Shown here: positions 33,960-42,786 of the stretch, in pieces
Layout: every line of letters starts with the position of its first letter
How positions within the stretch are numbered: the first letter of the stretch is position 1
Source: Rhodospirillales bacterium
GTDB taxonomy: Bacteria > Pseudomonadota > Alphaproteobacteria > Micavibrionales > Micavibrionaceae
NCBI GenBank assembly: GCA_020638175.1
Contig: JACKJA010000002.1
Location: forward strand, 1,674,001-1,738,000
Length of the DNA: 64,000 bases
Direction of reading: 5' to 3'
Translations under genes and position numbers: made by a program
The notes under the pieces: generated by a model
Databases searched by the model: none
What the model saw: the letters and a program-made list of their open reading frames with translations, nothing else
Told to the model about the DNA's origin: nothing

Positions 33960-34568
33960 TTATCCTTCCTTTGTCTGCAAAGCCACACGGCTCATGAAAT
34001 CAGAGTCTTTTTCATCCAGCATAAGCGGTATAAACCCAACGACAGCCGCCAATAATTCATTGATTCCGGCACGGTCCGTTTTGGAAAAATCACCCAGAAC
34101 ATAACCATGGACTTTTTCCCGGTCGCCCGGATGCCCAATCCCCAACCGAATGCGCCAATAATCCTTGTTATTCAAATGGCTATCTATGGACTTTAAGCCA
34201 TTATGCCCTGCGGCACCCCCGCCTTTTTTAACTTTCATTTTACCATTCGGCAAATCCAGTTCGTCATGAAACACGATAATACGCGCAGGCGGGATTTTGT
34301 AAAATTTAGCCGCCGCCGCCACCGACTGCCCGGAATTATTCATATAGGTCTGTGGCTTCAAAATCACCACCTTATGCCCGGCGATCACGCCTTCGGCCAT
34401 CTGGCCCTGAAATTTGGAACGAAAGGCCGGGAAACCGTATTCATCGGCAATCCCGTCCACCGCCATAAATCCGACATTATGACGGTTGCCTGCATATTTA
34501 TCGCCGGGATTTCCCAGTCCGGCCAACAACCACATATCGCCATCCCGTTTTTTGAACAAATTCAACAT
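33960..34568 (-). CDS. pth: Peptidyl-tRNA hydrolase
   Basis: 202 residues (191 if the ATG at 34535 is used, which gives the family-typical MWLLAGLGNPG start and has a GGGATGG upstream). Active-site residues: N and H in NRHNVGF, D in FHDELDLP, and GGGAAGHNGLKS. It releases peptides from peptidyl-tRNA that drops off ribosomes. It follows rplY and precedes ychF in one strand run, the usual arrangement. Confidence 0.95.
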   Translation of the reverse strand: MLNLFKKRDGDMWLLAGLGNPGDKYAGNRHNVGFMAVDGIADEYGFPAFRSKFQGQMAEGVIAGHKVVILKPQTYMNNSGQSVAAAAKFYKIPPARIIVFHDELDLPNGKMKVKKGGGAAGHNGLKSIDSHLNNKDYWRIRLGIGHPGDREKVHGYVLGDFSKTDRAGINELLAAVVGFIPLMLDEKDSDFMSRVALQTKEG

Positions 34569-34591
34569 GAAACACTAATAAGGGCGCAAAA

Positions 34592-34629
34592 GAAAAGTGG
34601 CAAGAAGAATAACCTTCCCGCCACTTTTC
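34592..34629 (-). terminator. 10-bp hairpin between rplY and pth
   Basis: GAAAAGTGGC (34592-34601) pairs perfectly with GCCACTTTTC (34620-34629). On the minus strand it is followed by TTTT. It would end or reduce transcription after rplY, so pth may be partly uncoupled. Confidence 0.65.
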
Positions 34630-34650
34630 AAAAACAGATAAGAGCGCCGA

Positions 34651-35319
34651 TTATTCTTCGGCCGCTTCCTCAGAAGCCGCTGCCTCAGCAGAAGCTTCAG
34701 CCGCCGCTTCAGCAGAAGCTTCAGCCGCTTCCTCTTCCTCAATCGCAGCAGCCGTTTTCGGTGCGGCAATCGTGGCGATCGTGAAGTCACGGTCGGTAAT
34801 CGCCGGCTTCGAGCCTTCCGGCAACGTTGCGGCACTGATTTTAATGGAATCGCCGATTTCGAACCCGGCCAGGCTAATTTCAATATTCTCGGGAATATTC
34901 ACAGCCTGAACAGTCATTTCGACTTCGTGGCGAACAACGTTCAGCACGCCCTTTTCTTTCAGGCCCGGGCATTCTTCTTGCCCGACGAAGTGAACCGGAA
35001 TCATGACGTTCAGTTTGGTTTTCGGCGTCACGCGCAGAAAATCAACATGCATCATGCGGTCAGTAACCGGGTGCAACTGTACATCACGGGCCAGAACGGT
35101 GTGTTTTTCACCACTCACATCCATATCGCACAGATTGGTAAACATGTGGCCTTTATGGTACTCAAGCGTCAGCTCTTTCTCAGGCATAGAGATAACAACG
35201 GGCTCCTTGTGGTCGCCGTAGATAACGCCGGGAATTTTCCCTTCACGGCGTACCGCACGAGCAATCCCCTTACCGGCTCGTTCCCGTTTCTCCGCTTTCA
35301 AAGCAAAGTTTTTGGACAT
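34651..35319 (-). CDS. rplY: Ribosomal protein bL25 (Ctc-type, long form)
   Basis: 222 residues from ATG 35319 (AAGGAAA upstream; a longer in-frame start at 35385 has none). N-terminal bL25 5S-rRNA-binding domain (KRERAGKGIARAVRREGKIP) and the C-terminal TL5 beta domain (PVHFVGQEECPGLKEKGVLN). The last 35 residues are an Ala/Glu repeat, mirrored in the DNA by two copies of a 20-base unit at 34685-34704 and 34709-34728 with a period of 24. It joins the central protuberance of the 50S subunit. Confidence 0.95.
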   Translation of the reverse strand: MSKNFALKAEKRERAGKGIARAVRREGKIPGVIYGDHKEPVVISMPEKELTLEYHKGHMFTNLCDMDVSGEKHTVLARDVQLHPVTDRMMHVDFLRVTPKTKLNVMIPVHFVGQEECPGLKEKGVLNVVRHEVEMTVQAVNIPENIEISLAGFEIGDSIKISAATLPEGSKPAITDRDFTIATIAAPKTAAAIEEEEAAEASAEAAAEASAEAAASEEAAEE

Positions 35320-35464
35320 AGCATTTTCCTTCATATAGTCGTTAAAAACAGGCGCCGCCTCCAGGGGTGCGGTGCCAGATGACACAGATCAATAGGGAAT
35401 TGCGTCACAAAACGCAAGGAAAATATGCCGAAAATCAGGAAAAACTCTGACCCGCGCCCTGCCG

Positions 35465-35773
35465 CTATTTGGGCAGCATCGACACAAGACTAATCATCGC
35501 GACCGCGCCGCCAGTACCCCCGACAGCAACAGCAATATTTTCCATAAGGCAACAATCCTGACGGAAGCCCTGCCCGCTACGGGCCGTCGCAAGCGCAGTC
35601 GTAGCTCCCGAACCTGTTAAAACAACAGCCACAGCAGTAAAAGCCAAAGCAGCAACACCGGCTTTCATGTCACCTTGCAGGCCGCCATAATATAAAGAAC
35701 TGCCGACGCCTGCACCTCCGGAACCAAACATCGCTCCGGTAAAAATCGTCCCAAGATCACGTGAAATACTCAT
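35465..35773 (-). CDS. Small hydrophobic Gly/Ala-rich protein
   Basis: 102 residues with one clear hydrophobic segment (AGVAALAFTAVAVVLTG) and a second, weaker glycine-rich one near the C-terminus (VGGTGGAVAMISLVSMLP). DCC-LMEN motif between them includes two cysteines. No ribosome site stands out before the ATG at 35773 (a GTG 6 bases upstream is also in frame). It may be a small membrane protein; no family is recognised. It lies alone between rplY and prs on the same strand. Confidence 0.4.
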   Translation of the reverse strand: MSISRDLGTIFTGAMFGSGGAGVGSSLYYGGLQGDMKAGVAALAFTAVAVVLTGSGATTALATARSGQGFRQDCCLMENIAVAVGGTGGAVAMISLVSMLPK

Positions 35774-35870
35774 AAACACACCACTATAATTATTTAATCA
35801 GCGGCACGCTTTTTACATAAAATAAAAAAATAAGGCTCTTTTTAAATCAGCAAGGGCATTGACGCCTTAT

Positions 35871-36803
35871 TTACTTAAAAAGTGCAGAAACAGAGCGTTC
35901 CTCGGCAATGCTCAAAATCGCCTCACCAATCAGCGGCGCAACAGAGAGCTGCTCAATCGTCTGGGACACGCGCACAGCCTCGGTCGCCGCGATCGAATCC
36001 GTAATCACCAGCTTTTCAAGCGGCGACGCGGAAACCCGCGCCACGGCGCCACCGGATAACACCCCATGCACCACATAGGAATGAACTTTCGTCGCACCGT
36101 TTTCTTTCAGCGCCGCCGCTGCATTACAAAGCGTACCGCCGGAATCGACGATATCATCAACCAGGATACAGACTTTGCCCTTCACATCCCCAATCACGTT
36201 CATAACCTCGGAAACCCCGGCTTTTTCCCGGCGCTTGTCGATAATCGCCAGATCAGCCTCCAGCCGTTTGGCCAAGGACCGCGCCCGGACCACCCCGCCG
36301 ACATCCGGGGATACAATCACCAGATCATCATCCTTGAAATTCTTTTTGATTTCCGGTGTAAAGACCGGCCCGACAATCAGATTATCAACCGGGATGTCGA
36401 AAAAGCCTTGAATCTGCCCTGCATGAAGTTCCAGCGTCAAAACCCGGTCCGCCCCGGCTGCAGTAATCAGGTTCGCGACCAGCTTGGCCGAGATCGGCGT
36501 CCGGCCACCGGTTTTCCGGTCCTGCCGCGCATACCCGAAATAAGGGATCACCGCCGTAATCCGGCGCGCCGACCCACGGCGCAGCGCATCAATCGTAATC
36601 AGCAGTTCCATAAGATTGTCGTTCGCCGGGTAAGACGTGGACTGGATCACAAATGTATCCATCCCCCGGACATTTTCCAGGATTTCGGCAAAGACTTCCA
36701 TATCGGAGAAACGGTGAATACTGGCCTTGGTCAGCGGCGTTTTCAGATAGGCGGAAATGGCTTCGGCCAGCGCCCGGTTGGAGTTTCCCGCAATCAATTT
36801 CAT
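35871..36803 (-). CDS. prs: Ribose-phosphate pyrophosphokinase
   Basis: 310 residues, class I length. Motifs: SDMEVFAEILENVRG, RRITAVIPYFGYARQDRK, ELHAGQIQGFFDIPVDNL, and the PRPP-binding loop CILVDDIVDSGGTLCNAA. It makes PRPP from ribose 5-phosphate and ATP for nucleotide, His and Trp synthesis. About 195 bases without a gene separate it from the plus-strand gene at 36998. Confidence 0.95.
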   Translation of the reverse strand: MKLIAGNSNRALAEAISAYLKTPLTKASIHRFSDMEVFAEILENVRGMDTFVIQSTSYPANDNLMELLITIDALRRGSARRITAVIPYFGYARQDRKTGGRTPISAKLVANLITAAGADRVLTLELHAGQIQGFFDIPVDNLIVGPVFTPEIKKNFKDDDLVIVSPDVGGVVRARSLAKRLEADLAIIDKRREKAGVSEVMNVIGDVKGKVCILVDDIVDSGGTLCNAAAALKENGATKVHSYVVHGVLSGGAVARVSASPLEKLVITDSIAATEAVRVSQTIEQLSVAPLIGEAILSIAEERSVSALFK

Positions 36804-36997
36804 ATCGGTTCTGCCTTATCTTGTTATTGTTTATTAAGCCGTGCCAGCGTATGCGCCGACTATAAAAAATCTGACCGGAAAATCAACAGCTTTTCTAATA
36901 AGTCATAAAATAATTCCAACATAGAGTTTGACATAGAACGGAAACCGACTATATACATATTCCCGATACAAACACCCCATACACGAAGAGAAAAAAC

Positions 36998-37345
36998 ATG
37001 GATGACGCGCACTACAATACGCTTATGCTCGCAATGACTAGACACATAGTCCAAGAAAAATTGGCTAAGAGTGATATCGTTATTCAAGCGAAGGCAACAT
37101 CTACCGGAGCGCAAAGAAAAATCACCGTCGGCTTTGAAATGAAGGAATTAAATGCGGACAAAGGAGCCAAAGACCTCAAAACCGCATATTTAGATGCACT
37201 TTCCTATGCGAAAGAAGAGTTTCCCCCACTCTGTGAAGGCGAAGAACAACCGACACCAGAAATCACCTACTTGCAGCACAATAGACAAAAACCAATCGTC
37301 TTTTACACAGGCCGTCTCGCACATTTGATGGTGATGAATCCTTAA
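36998..37345 (+). CDS. Hypothetical protein beside a pgeF remnant, 1
   Basis: 115 residues, soluble, mixed charge. Start ATG 36998 with AAGAGA upstream. No family is recognised. The DNA is AT-rich relative to neighbours. Its stop overlaps by 3 bases the stop of the decayed, minus-strand pgeF 3' end at 37342-37455. The second small gene at 37568 stands in the same relation to the intact pgeF, which suggests repeated insertion here. Confidence 0.5.
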   Translation: MDDAHYNTLMLAMTRHIVQEKLAKSDIVIQAKATSTGAQRKITVGFEMKELNADKGAKDLKTAYLDALSYAKEEFPPLCEGEEQPTPEITYLQHNRQKPIVFYTGRLAHLMVMNP

Positions 37346-37455
37346 AAGAAAACAACAATCCCGCTCAGTTGCCGCCCGTAATCCGGCGCGCCCCGGTGGG
37401 TCGCCCGGCGATAGTCGAAATACTTTCTTCCGCGGCACACGTATCATGTGGAAAG
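37342..37455 (-). pseudogene. Remnant of a second, diverged pgeF 3' end
   Basis: The minus strand here encodes KYFDYRRATHRGAPDYGRQL followed by SGIVVFF and stop, against DYFSYRRATHQSEPDYGRQL and SGIAIL at the end of intact pgeF; about ten codons further upstream, HDTCAAEE matches HDTYAEE in another frame, so a frameshift has occurred. At DNA level the first 28 bases (from 37356) match pgeF (from 37872) with two differences. Nothing of the rest of the gene is present. The divergence means it is not a very recent copy. Confidence 0.8.
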
Positions 37456-37567
37456 TGATTAAAAACTGAGGAAGCGAGTTATATCTCCCTACCACAGTAA
37501 ACTTGACTTTACATAACAATAAATATATCTTATCTCTCGTAATGAACAGGCATAGAGAGTGCAAATT

Positions 37568-37864
37568 ATGAGCATTGGACAAACAATTCCCAGAGAAAAA
37601 GCAAAACTCGCCGATCAAATGAGGCTGGCTGTTGAACAATATAAAGCCGCGGGGGGAAAGGTCAGAAATTTAACTGATGAATACCAAGCCCAATTTGGAG
37701 AGCGAAACAAAGCTTTTGGATGGGTTGATGACCGCCCCTATAACTCGTATGGCAACGACGGCCCCTGCGCCGGGCAAATCGTTACCGACGACACAGGAAA
37801 CAGCCGCGCATACGCCCCGGCTGGAACACCGAGCGCCGGCAACTTCAGACGCTCACCGGTCTAG
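37568..37864 (+). CDS. Hypothetical protein beside pgeF, 2
   Basis: 98 residues from ATG 37568 (GAGAG upstream). Helical N-terminus (REKAKLADQMRLAVEQYKAA), then a Gly/Asp-rich part (GWVDDRPYNSYGNDGPCAG). No family known to me. Its stop overlaps the pgeF stop by 4 bases. It lies between the pgeF remnant and the intact gene and is probably part of the inserted material. Confidence 0.5.
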   Translation: MSIGQTIPREKAKLADQMRLAVEQYKAAGGKVRNLTDEYQAQFGERNKAFGWVDDRPYNSYGNDGPCAGQIVTDDTGNSRAYAPAGTPSAGNFRRSPV

Positions 37865-38634
37865 AGAATAGCAATCCCGCTCAGTTGTCGTCCGTAATCG
37901 GGCTCACTCTGGTGTGTTGCCCGGCGATAACTGAAGTAATCGGTTTCCTCAGCATAGGTATCGTGCGAAGAAATGCTCACCTGCGGCACCCCGGCTGCGG
38001 CCAGCCGCCGCGCCACGTATCCGGATAGATCGAACATATAATGCCCGTCTTTACGGGCGGACTTAAAGAAATGCTCGTTCTCCGGGTCTTGGCCCCAGAA
38101 CGGCTTGATAAAATCGCCATCCACTTCATAAGACGCCTGCTGGATACAGGGACCAATCGCCGCCCGCAGGCTTTCCGGCACAGCGCCCAAATCAATCATC
38201 GCCTTTACGGTTTCCTCGATCACACCCTTCAAAGCGCCCTGCCACCCGGCATGGGCCGCGCCGATCACCGGACTTCCATCCGCTTTAGTCCCAACAAACA
38301 ACACCGGCGCACAATCCGCCGTCATCACCCCGATCGCAATCCCGGCCTTATCCGTCACCAGAGCATCCGCCGCCGGGGACGCCTCCATTTCCCAAGGAGC
38401 GCTAACAACCACACAATCGGCACTGTGGCACTGGTCAACGGTCAGTAATGTTTCAGCCCCCAGAGCGTCCTTAATCAACCGCCGATTTTCCCGGATCGCG
38501 GCAGGATCGTCCGCCGCCTTGGGATGCACGTTCAGGCTGTCATAAAGCCCGGTGCCCACGCCGCCCTGCCGCCCGAAAAACCCGTGTTTAACGGTGGGAT
38601 TATCCGGCATAAAATTTTTGTCTTTAATATACAT
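37861..38634 (-). CDS. pgeF: PgeF/YfiH-type purine nucleoside phosphorylase (laccase-domain)
   Basis: 257 residues. Zinc-site residues: H in DQCHSADC, TADCAPVLF and AAHAGW, plus GPCIQQASYEV. The family was long called multicopper polyphenol oxidase, but acts on purine nucleosides. The start lies 2 bases from the midA stop, so it is the last gene of a lgt-midA-pgeF operon. A diverged copy of its 3' end is at 37342. Confidence 0.88.
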   Translation of the reverse strand: MYIKDKNFMPDNPTVKHGFFGRQGGVGTGLYDSLNVHPKAADDPAAIRENRRLIKDALGAETLLTVDQCHSADCVVVSAPWEMEASPAADALVTDKAGIAIGVMTADCAPVLFVGTKADGSPVIGAAHAGWQGALKGVIEETVKAMIDLGAVPESLRAAIGPCIQQASYEVDGDFIKPFWGQDPENEHFFKSARKDGHYMFDLSGYVARRLAAAGVPQVSISSHDTYAEETDYFSYRRATHQSEPDYGRQLSGIAIL

Positions 38635-38636
38635 GT

Positions 38637-39677
38637 CTAAAACCCGGCCAATTCAACATCCGCATCATGGCACAAAGCCATCACGCGGAACAACTCTCCC
38701 ATATGGTCCGGTGCGCATAAACGATCATAAGCCGTCCGGATTTCCACCTGCCGCTCCGGCAAGCCCCCCGCAGCCATCAGACTATTTGCTCTCTCGGCCA
38801 TCCCCAGCCGCTCCAGAAACGCCCCTTGCCCGACAGGTCCGCGCACATCAACGCCCGCCACCCGCGCCAGCGCGCCAAAATCAACATGACTGGTCATGTC
38901 CGCTTCGCCGATCTGGTCCAGCACGTCACAATATCCGTGATCTTTGACCGCCTGCAGCGTATCCCCCACCCCGCTCCGGTCATGGCCGTAATCAATAAAC
39001 AGTGCCGCGCCGCCCGGTTCCTTTAAAAAATCTCCGACATTACGGACAAACGACTCTCGCACCGGTGAGAATTCGAAGATATTCCCCTCCCGACAGGGAA
39101 ACGGCGGCGGGGTCGTCACCGGCGCGCCCAGCCCGAAAACCGGTTGGTCGGCCTCCAGACCCACGACCCGCTCCCGCCAAACCTCTCCATCAAATTGCGC
39201 CTGCCGCACCGGCAAGGCATCGAGAAACTCATTGGCCAGCAATATAAGGGGCTTATCCGCCTCAAGTTCATCCAGAGTTTCAATCCACTGCACCTCATAC
39301 CCGGTCAGCGCCTCTTTTTGTTTTTGGCGCAACGCCAGGCTGTTCTCCATCAGGACAACCCGCGCGGCGCTCAGGCAATCCGGTACAGCGCACAACGTCC
39401 GCAGCACATCCGCCATCAGCGTCCCGCGCCCCGGCCCGCATTCCAACAGCACAAAAGGCTTGGGTCGCCCCAGCTTATGCCATGTATCGGCCACCCATAC
39501 CCCCAGCATCTCCCCGAACATTTGCGAGATTTCCGGTGCGGTGGTGAAATCGCCGCCCCGCCCCAGCGGGTCGCGGCTGGCGTAATAATGCGAAACCGCC
39601 AGCCCCATAAACGTGCCGACATCCATAGGACCGTGCTGGCCAATCTGGTTTTTAATATGTGCGGTCAGATCAGTCAT
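38637..39677 (-). CDS. MidA/NDUFAF7-type SAM-dependent methyltransferase
   Basis: 346 residues. SAM-binding motif LLECGPGRGTLMADVLRTL, N-terminal GPMDVGTFMGLAVSHYYASRDPLG with FTTAPEISQMFGEMLG, all DUF185/MidA features. The mitochondrial homologue NDUFAF7 methylates an arginine of complex I subunit NDUFS2 during assembly; a similar role is possible here. The start overlaps lgt's stop by 8 bases. Confidence 0.88.
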   Translation of the reverse strand: MTDLTAHIKNQIGQHGPMDVGTFMGLAVSHYYASRDPLGRGGDFTTAPEISQMFGEMLGVWVADTWHKLGRPKPFVLLECGPGRGTLMADVLRTLCAVPDCLSAARVVLMENSLALRQKQKEALTGYEVQWIETLDELEADKPLILLANEFLDALPVRQAQFDGEVWRERVVGLEADQPVFGLGAPVTTPPPFPCREGNIFEFSPVRESFVRNVGDFLKEPGGAALFIDYGHDRSGVGDTLQAVKDHGYCDVLDQIGEADMTSHVDFGALARVAGVDVRGPVGQGAFLERLGMAERANSLMAAGGLPERQVEIRTAYDRLCAPDHMGELFRVMALCHDADVELAGF

Positions 39678-40476
39678 GGGCCGGAACAGGCTGCCGTCGC
39701 ACAGCCAGAAAAATCAGGAGCAATCCCCCCAGCAACATCGGCAGGCTCAAAAGCTGCCCCATCGTGAAATAACCGGCCAGATAGCCGATCTGGGGGTCCG
39801 GTTCGCGGAAAAATTCGACCGTAAAGCGCGACAACGCATAACCAATCAAAAACACGCCCGACAACAACCCGGCCTTTTCACGAATAGCGGGCCTGTGCAG
39901 CAGCACAGCCATAACCGCCGTTAAAACCAACCCCTCCAGCAGTGCTTCATATAGCTGGCTGGGGTGACGCGGCAAATCCCCGCCGCCGGGAAAGATAATC
40001 CCCCACGGCACAGCGGTCACCCGGCCATACAGCTCGGCATTCACAAAATTGGCCAGCCGGCCAAAAAACAGGCCAATCGGCACCACACAGCAAATCATGT
40101 CGGTAAAGTGCAAAAGCGGCAGCTTGCGCGCAAAGCTATAAGCAATCATCGCGGCGATCACCCCGCTCGCCCCGCCATGAAACGACATGCCACCGTGCCA
40201 TATCTTGAGTATCTCCAGCGGATGATCCAGATACAGGTCAAACTGGTAAAACAGGACATAGCCAATCCGCCCGCCGAGGATCACGCCTAAAATCGCCCAC
40301 GGTAAAAAATCGTCAACATCTTCGCGGCTGATTCCCTTGCCGGTCAGCCCGGCTATATAAAGAGCATAACGCCACCCCATCAGGAATCCCGCCAGATAAG
40401 CCAACGCATACCAGCGAATTTCCAGCGGCCCTAACGCCACGGCCACAGGGTCAATATCAGGAAAGGAAAGAGCCAT
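39670..40476 (-). CDS. lgt: Prolipoprotein diacylglyceryl transferase
   Basis: 268 residues from ATG 40476; the frame is open to 40539 but the family start is near MALSFPDIDPVAV. About seven membrane segments. Family motifs: HGGMSFHGGASGV and RLANFVNAELYGR, and the late SRFTVEFFREPD. It attaches diacylglycerol to the lipobox cysteine of lipoproteins, such as the two lipoproteins encoded at 18,008 and 20,481. First gene of the lgt-midA-pgeF operon. Confidence 0.93.
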   Translation of the reverse strand: MALSFPDIDPVAVALGPLEIRWYALAYLAGFLMGWRYALYIAGLTGKGISREDVDDFLPWAILGVILGGRIGYVLFYQFDLYLDHPLEILKIWHGGMSFHGGASGVIAAMIAYSFARKLPLLHFTDMICCVVPIGLFFGRLANFVNAELYGRVTAVPWGIIFPGGGDLPRHPSQLYEALLEGLVLTAVMAVLLHRPAIREKAGLLSGVFLIGYALSRFTVEFFREPDPQIGYLAGYFTMGQLLSLPMLLGGLLLIFLAVRRQPVPAHD

Positions 40477-40595
40477 TTTTTGTCTTTCTGCTGTGAGTGT
40501 TTTCAACGGCCTTATATCAAAGCTTTGGATATCTACCAAACTTTTTCAAACCCCATCTTGCACCGCAGAAAGACTCCTGCTATTGACTCCCGCTT

Positions 40596-40850
40596 ATGAA
40601 ACCGCAGGGAAAAATATTTGACGACTTGGCACAAATGGCGGGCGGCGCAATGAGCATCGCCGGCGGCCTTCGTCAACAAATCCGGGAAGAAATCGCCAGC
40701 CACTTCGACAATCTGGCGGCCCGTTTGGATCTTGTCCCGCGCGAAGATCTCGATCAAGCCTTAGCTATGATCGCCAAGCTGCGGGAAACCCAGAGCGCCC
40801 TTGAAAAACGGCTGGACGCACTGGAATCAGGCAAAACGAAAAAGAAATAA
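40596..40850 (+). CDS. ubiK: UbiK-family ubiquinone accessory factor
   Basis: 84 residues: an N-terminal amphipathic part (KIFDDLAQMAGGAMSIAGGL), IREEIASHFDNLAARLDLVP, and a C-terminal coiled coil (MIAKLRETQSALEKRLDALE). That is the BMFP/UbiK layout; the protein binds membrane and the COQ-biosynthesis complex. It is divergent from lgt and heads a ubiK-ybjN-proC run with gaps of 18 and 4 bases. Confidence 0.85.
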   Translation: MKPQGKIFDDLAQMAGGAMSIAGGLRQQIREEIASHFDNLAARLDLVPREDLDQALAMIAKLRETQSALEKRLDALESGKTKKK

Positions 40851-40868
40851 ACAACACGGGAACCCGTC

Positions 40869-41372
40869 ATGAGCGAAAGCTTTGAGATATTTGAAGACGT
40901 CAGCAATCCGCTGGACAGTGTCGAAGACGTATTACACGCACAGGACTGGGTTTTTACCCGCGCCTGCGATGATGAATTGTCCGTGCAGGTATCCGGCAAG
41001 ACATCGACCTATCAAATGACATTCGTCTGGCAGGAAGAATTCAGCGCCATGCAGTTTTTCTGCGAATGCGACATGTCTGTTCCCGGCAAACACAATGAAA
41101 CCGTGGCGCGCCTGCTGCAATCCATCAACGAACGCCTGTGGCTTGGCCATTTTGACATCAGCGACGATAACCTGGCGCCCTGTTTCCGGCATACCAGCCT
41201 GTTCCGCGGCTGGACGCACAGCTCCGGCGCCGACCACATTCAAGACCTGATCGACATTGCGCTGGCCGAATGTGAACGCTACCACACGGCTTTTTCGCTG
41301 CTGTCGCAATCCCTGCATATGGATGACGCCCTCTTGAAACTGGCGCTCAGCGAAAACGAAGGACGGGCCTAG
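40869..41372 (+). CDS. YbjN-domain protein
   Basis: 167 residues, YbjN type (VEDVLHAQDWVFTRACDDEL, QFFCECDMSVP, LLQSINERLWLGHFDISDD). In alphaproteobacteria this gene regularly precedes proC, as it does here by 4 bases. The fold resembles type III secretion chaperones; its partner in this context is not known. Confidence 0.85.
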   Translation: MSESFEIFEDVSNPLDSVEDVLHAQDWVFTRACDDELSVQVSGKTSTYQMTFVWQEEFSAMQFFCECDMSVPGKHNETVARLLQSINERLWLGHFDISDDNLAPCFRHTSLFRGWTHSSGADHIQDLIDIALAECERYHTAFSLLSQSLHMDDALLKLALSENEGRA

Positions 41373-41376
41373 CGCC

Positions 41377-42180
41377 ATGTCCATTCCCTCTATTGCTTTG
41401 GTTGGCTGCGGAAAAATGGGCAGCGCCCTTTTGCGTGGCTGGCTGGCGGCTGATATGGACGGCACCATAACAGTCCTTGAACCCGGCGGCCTGCCCGGTG
41501 AGTTTTCGAGCGCGCCCCAAGTCAAAGCCGTCACAGAAGCCGCCGATCTCACAACACCGGATATCCTCGTTCTTGCTGTCAAACCGCAGATCATGAGCGC
41601 TGTCTGTGCGTCCCTAAAAGGCACCATCGGGCCAAATACCCTCGTTCTTTCGATTGCCGCCGGCCAGACGATTGCCCGGTTCGAAGCTTATTTTTCGGAT
41701 ACCCAGCCCATCATTCGCGTGATGCCCAACACCCCGGCAGCCATCGCACAAGGCATAAGCACCGCCGTTGCCAACGACCATGCCACGGACAAGCAAAAGG
41801 AAACGGCCTCGCAACTGCTGGAGGCCGTTGGAAAAGTCGTTTGGCTCGCGGATGAAAATTTGATGGATGCCGTCACAGCCCTGTCCGGCAGCGGCCCGGC
41901 CTACGTCTTTTTACTGATGGAAATACTGGCCGAAGCCGGAGAAAAAGCGGGCCTGCCGCCTGAGATCGCCACGCCACTCGCACGCCAGACCGTCATCGGC
42001 AGCGCCGCTCTGGCCGCCAGCGAAGAAACCACAGCGCCGGAAACCCTGCGCCGGAACGTAACCAGCCCCGGTGGCACCACCGAGGCTGCGTTAAAAATCC
42101 TGATGAACGGAGAGCTGCAAGCCCTGTTCGATGAAGCCCTGAGCGCGGCCACCAAACGCAGCCGCGAACTGGCAAAATAA
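41377..42180 (+). CDS. proC: Pyrroline-5-carboxylate reductase
   Basis: 267 residues. N-terminal NAD(P)-binding motif VGCGKMGSALLRGWL, VLAVKPQ, VMPNTPAAIAQGIS, and the C-terminal GSGPAYVFLLMEILAEAG with the substrate-side SPGGTTEAAL. It performs the last step of proline synthesis. Convergent with mucR across 4 bases. Confidence 0.95.
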   Translation: MSIPSIALVGCGKMGSALLRGWLAADMDGTITVLEPGGLPGEFSSAPQVKAVTEAADLTTPDILVLAVKPQIMSAVCASLKGTIGPNTLVLSIAAGQTIARFEAYFSDTQPIIRVMPNTPAAIAQGISTAVANDHATDKQKETASQLLEAVGKVVWLADENLMDAVTALSGSGPAYVFLLMEILAEAGEKAGLPPEIATPLARQTVIGSAALAASEETTAPETLRRNVTSPGGTTEAALKILMNGELQALFDEALSAATKRSRELAK

Positions 42181-42184
42181 TCCC

Positions 42185-42586
42185 TTAGGACTTGGTCCCT
42201 AAACCAATATCCTTGGCCAACTTACTACGCTTCTTGGCATAGTTCGGTGCCACCATCGGGTAATCCGCCGGCAAGCCCCAGCGCTCCCGGTAATCTTCCG
42301 GGCTCAGACCGTAAGCCGTTTTCAAATGGCGTTTCAGCATTTTCAGCTTCTTGCCGTCTTCCAGGCAAACAATGTAATCCGGCATCACCGACCGTTTGAC
42401 CGGCACCGCAGGCTGCGGACGATCAAGTTGCCCGGCATTCTCGCCGCCCAAAGACGCCATCGCCTTGTATACTCTTTGAATAACAGCCGGAAGGTCTTCC
42501 GTTGGAACCGTATTGTTTGCCACATGAGCAGCGACGATATCCGTCGTCAGAACCATCAGATCTTTATGCTCGATTTGTTCCGTCAT
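42185..42586 (-). CDS. mucR: MucR/Ros-family transcriptional regulator
   Basis: 133 residues. MucR motif block IVCLEDGKKLKMLKRHLKTA, then YGLSPEDYRERWGL, DYPMVAPNYAKKRS and the closing AKDIGLG. MucR-type proteins bind AT-rich DNA and silence many genes, rather like H-NS. The zinc finger has Asp in place of the second Cys, as in many MucR members. The 200 bases upstream are AT-rich, fitting autoregulation. Confidence 0.92.
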   Translation of the reverse strand: MTEQIEHKDLMVLTTDIVAAHVANNTVPTEDLPAVIQRVYKAMASLGGENAGQLDRPQPAVPVKRSVMPDYIVCLEDGKKLKMLKRHLKTAYGLSPEDYRERWGLPADYPMVAPNYAKKRSKLAKDIGLGTKS

Positions 42587-42786
42587 TTTGAGTCCATATC
42601 CTTTAGTTTTTTCTAATACTTTTATACATAACCTTAAGCGGGTTTAAGTCTTACTAACCACCACACAGAAGAATTGCAAGTAATTTTTAAATTTTTACAT
42701 GGAACACACACCCGCTCTATTAAAAGTTGTGCGTTTAACTACCCTCGTAGAAAGTAATACGAAAGTTTTAAATATCCAGATCACAT

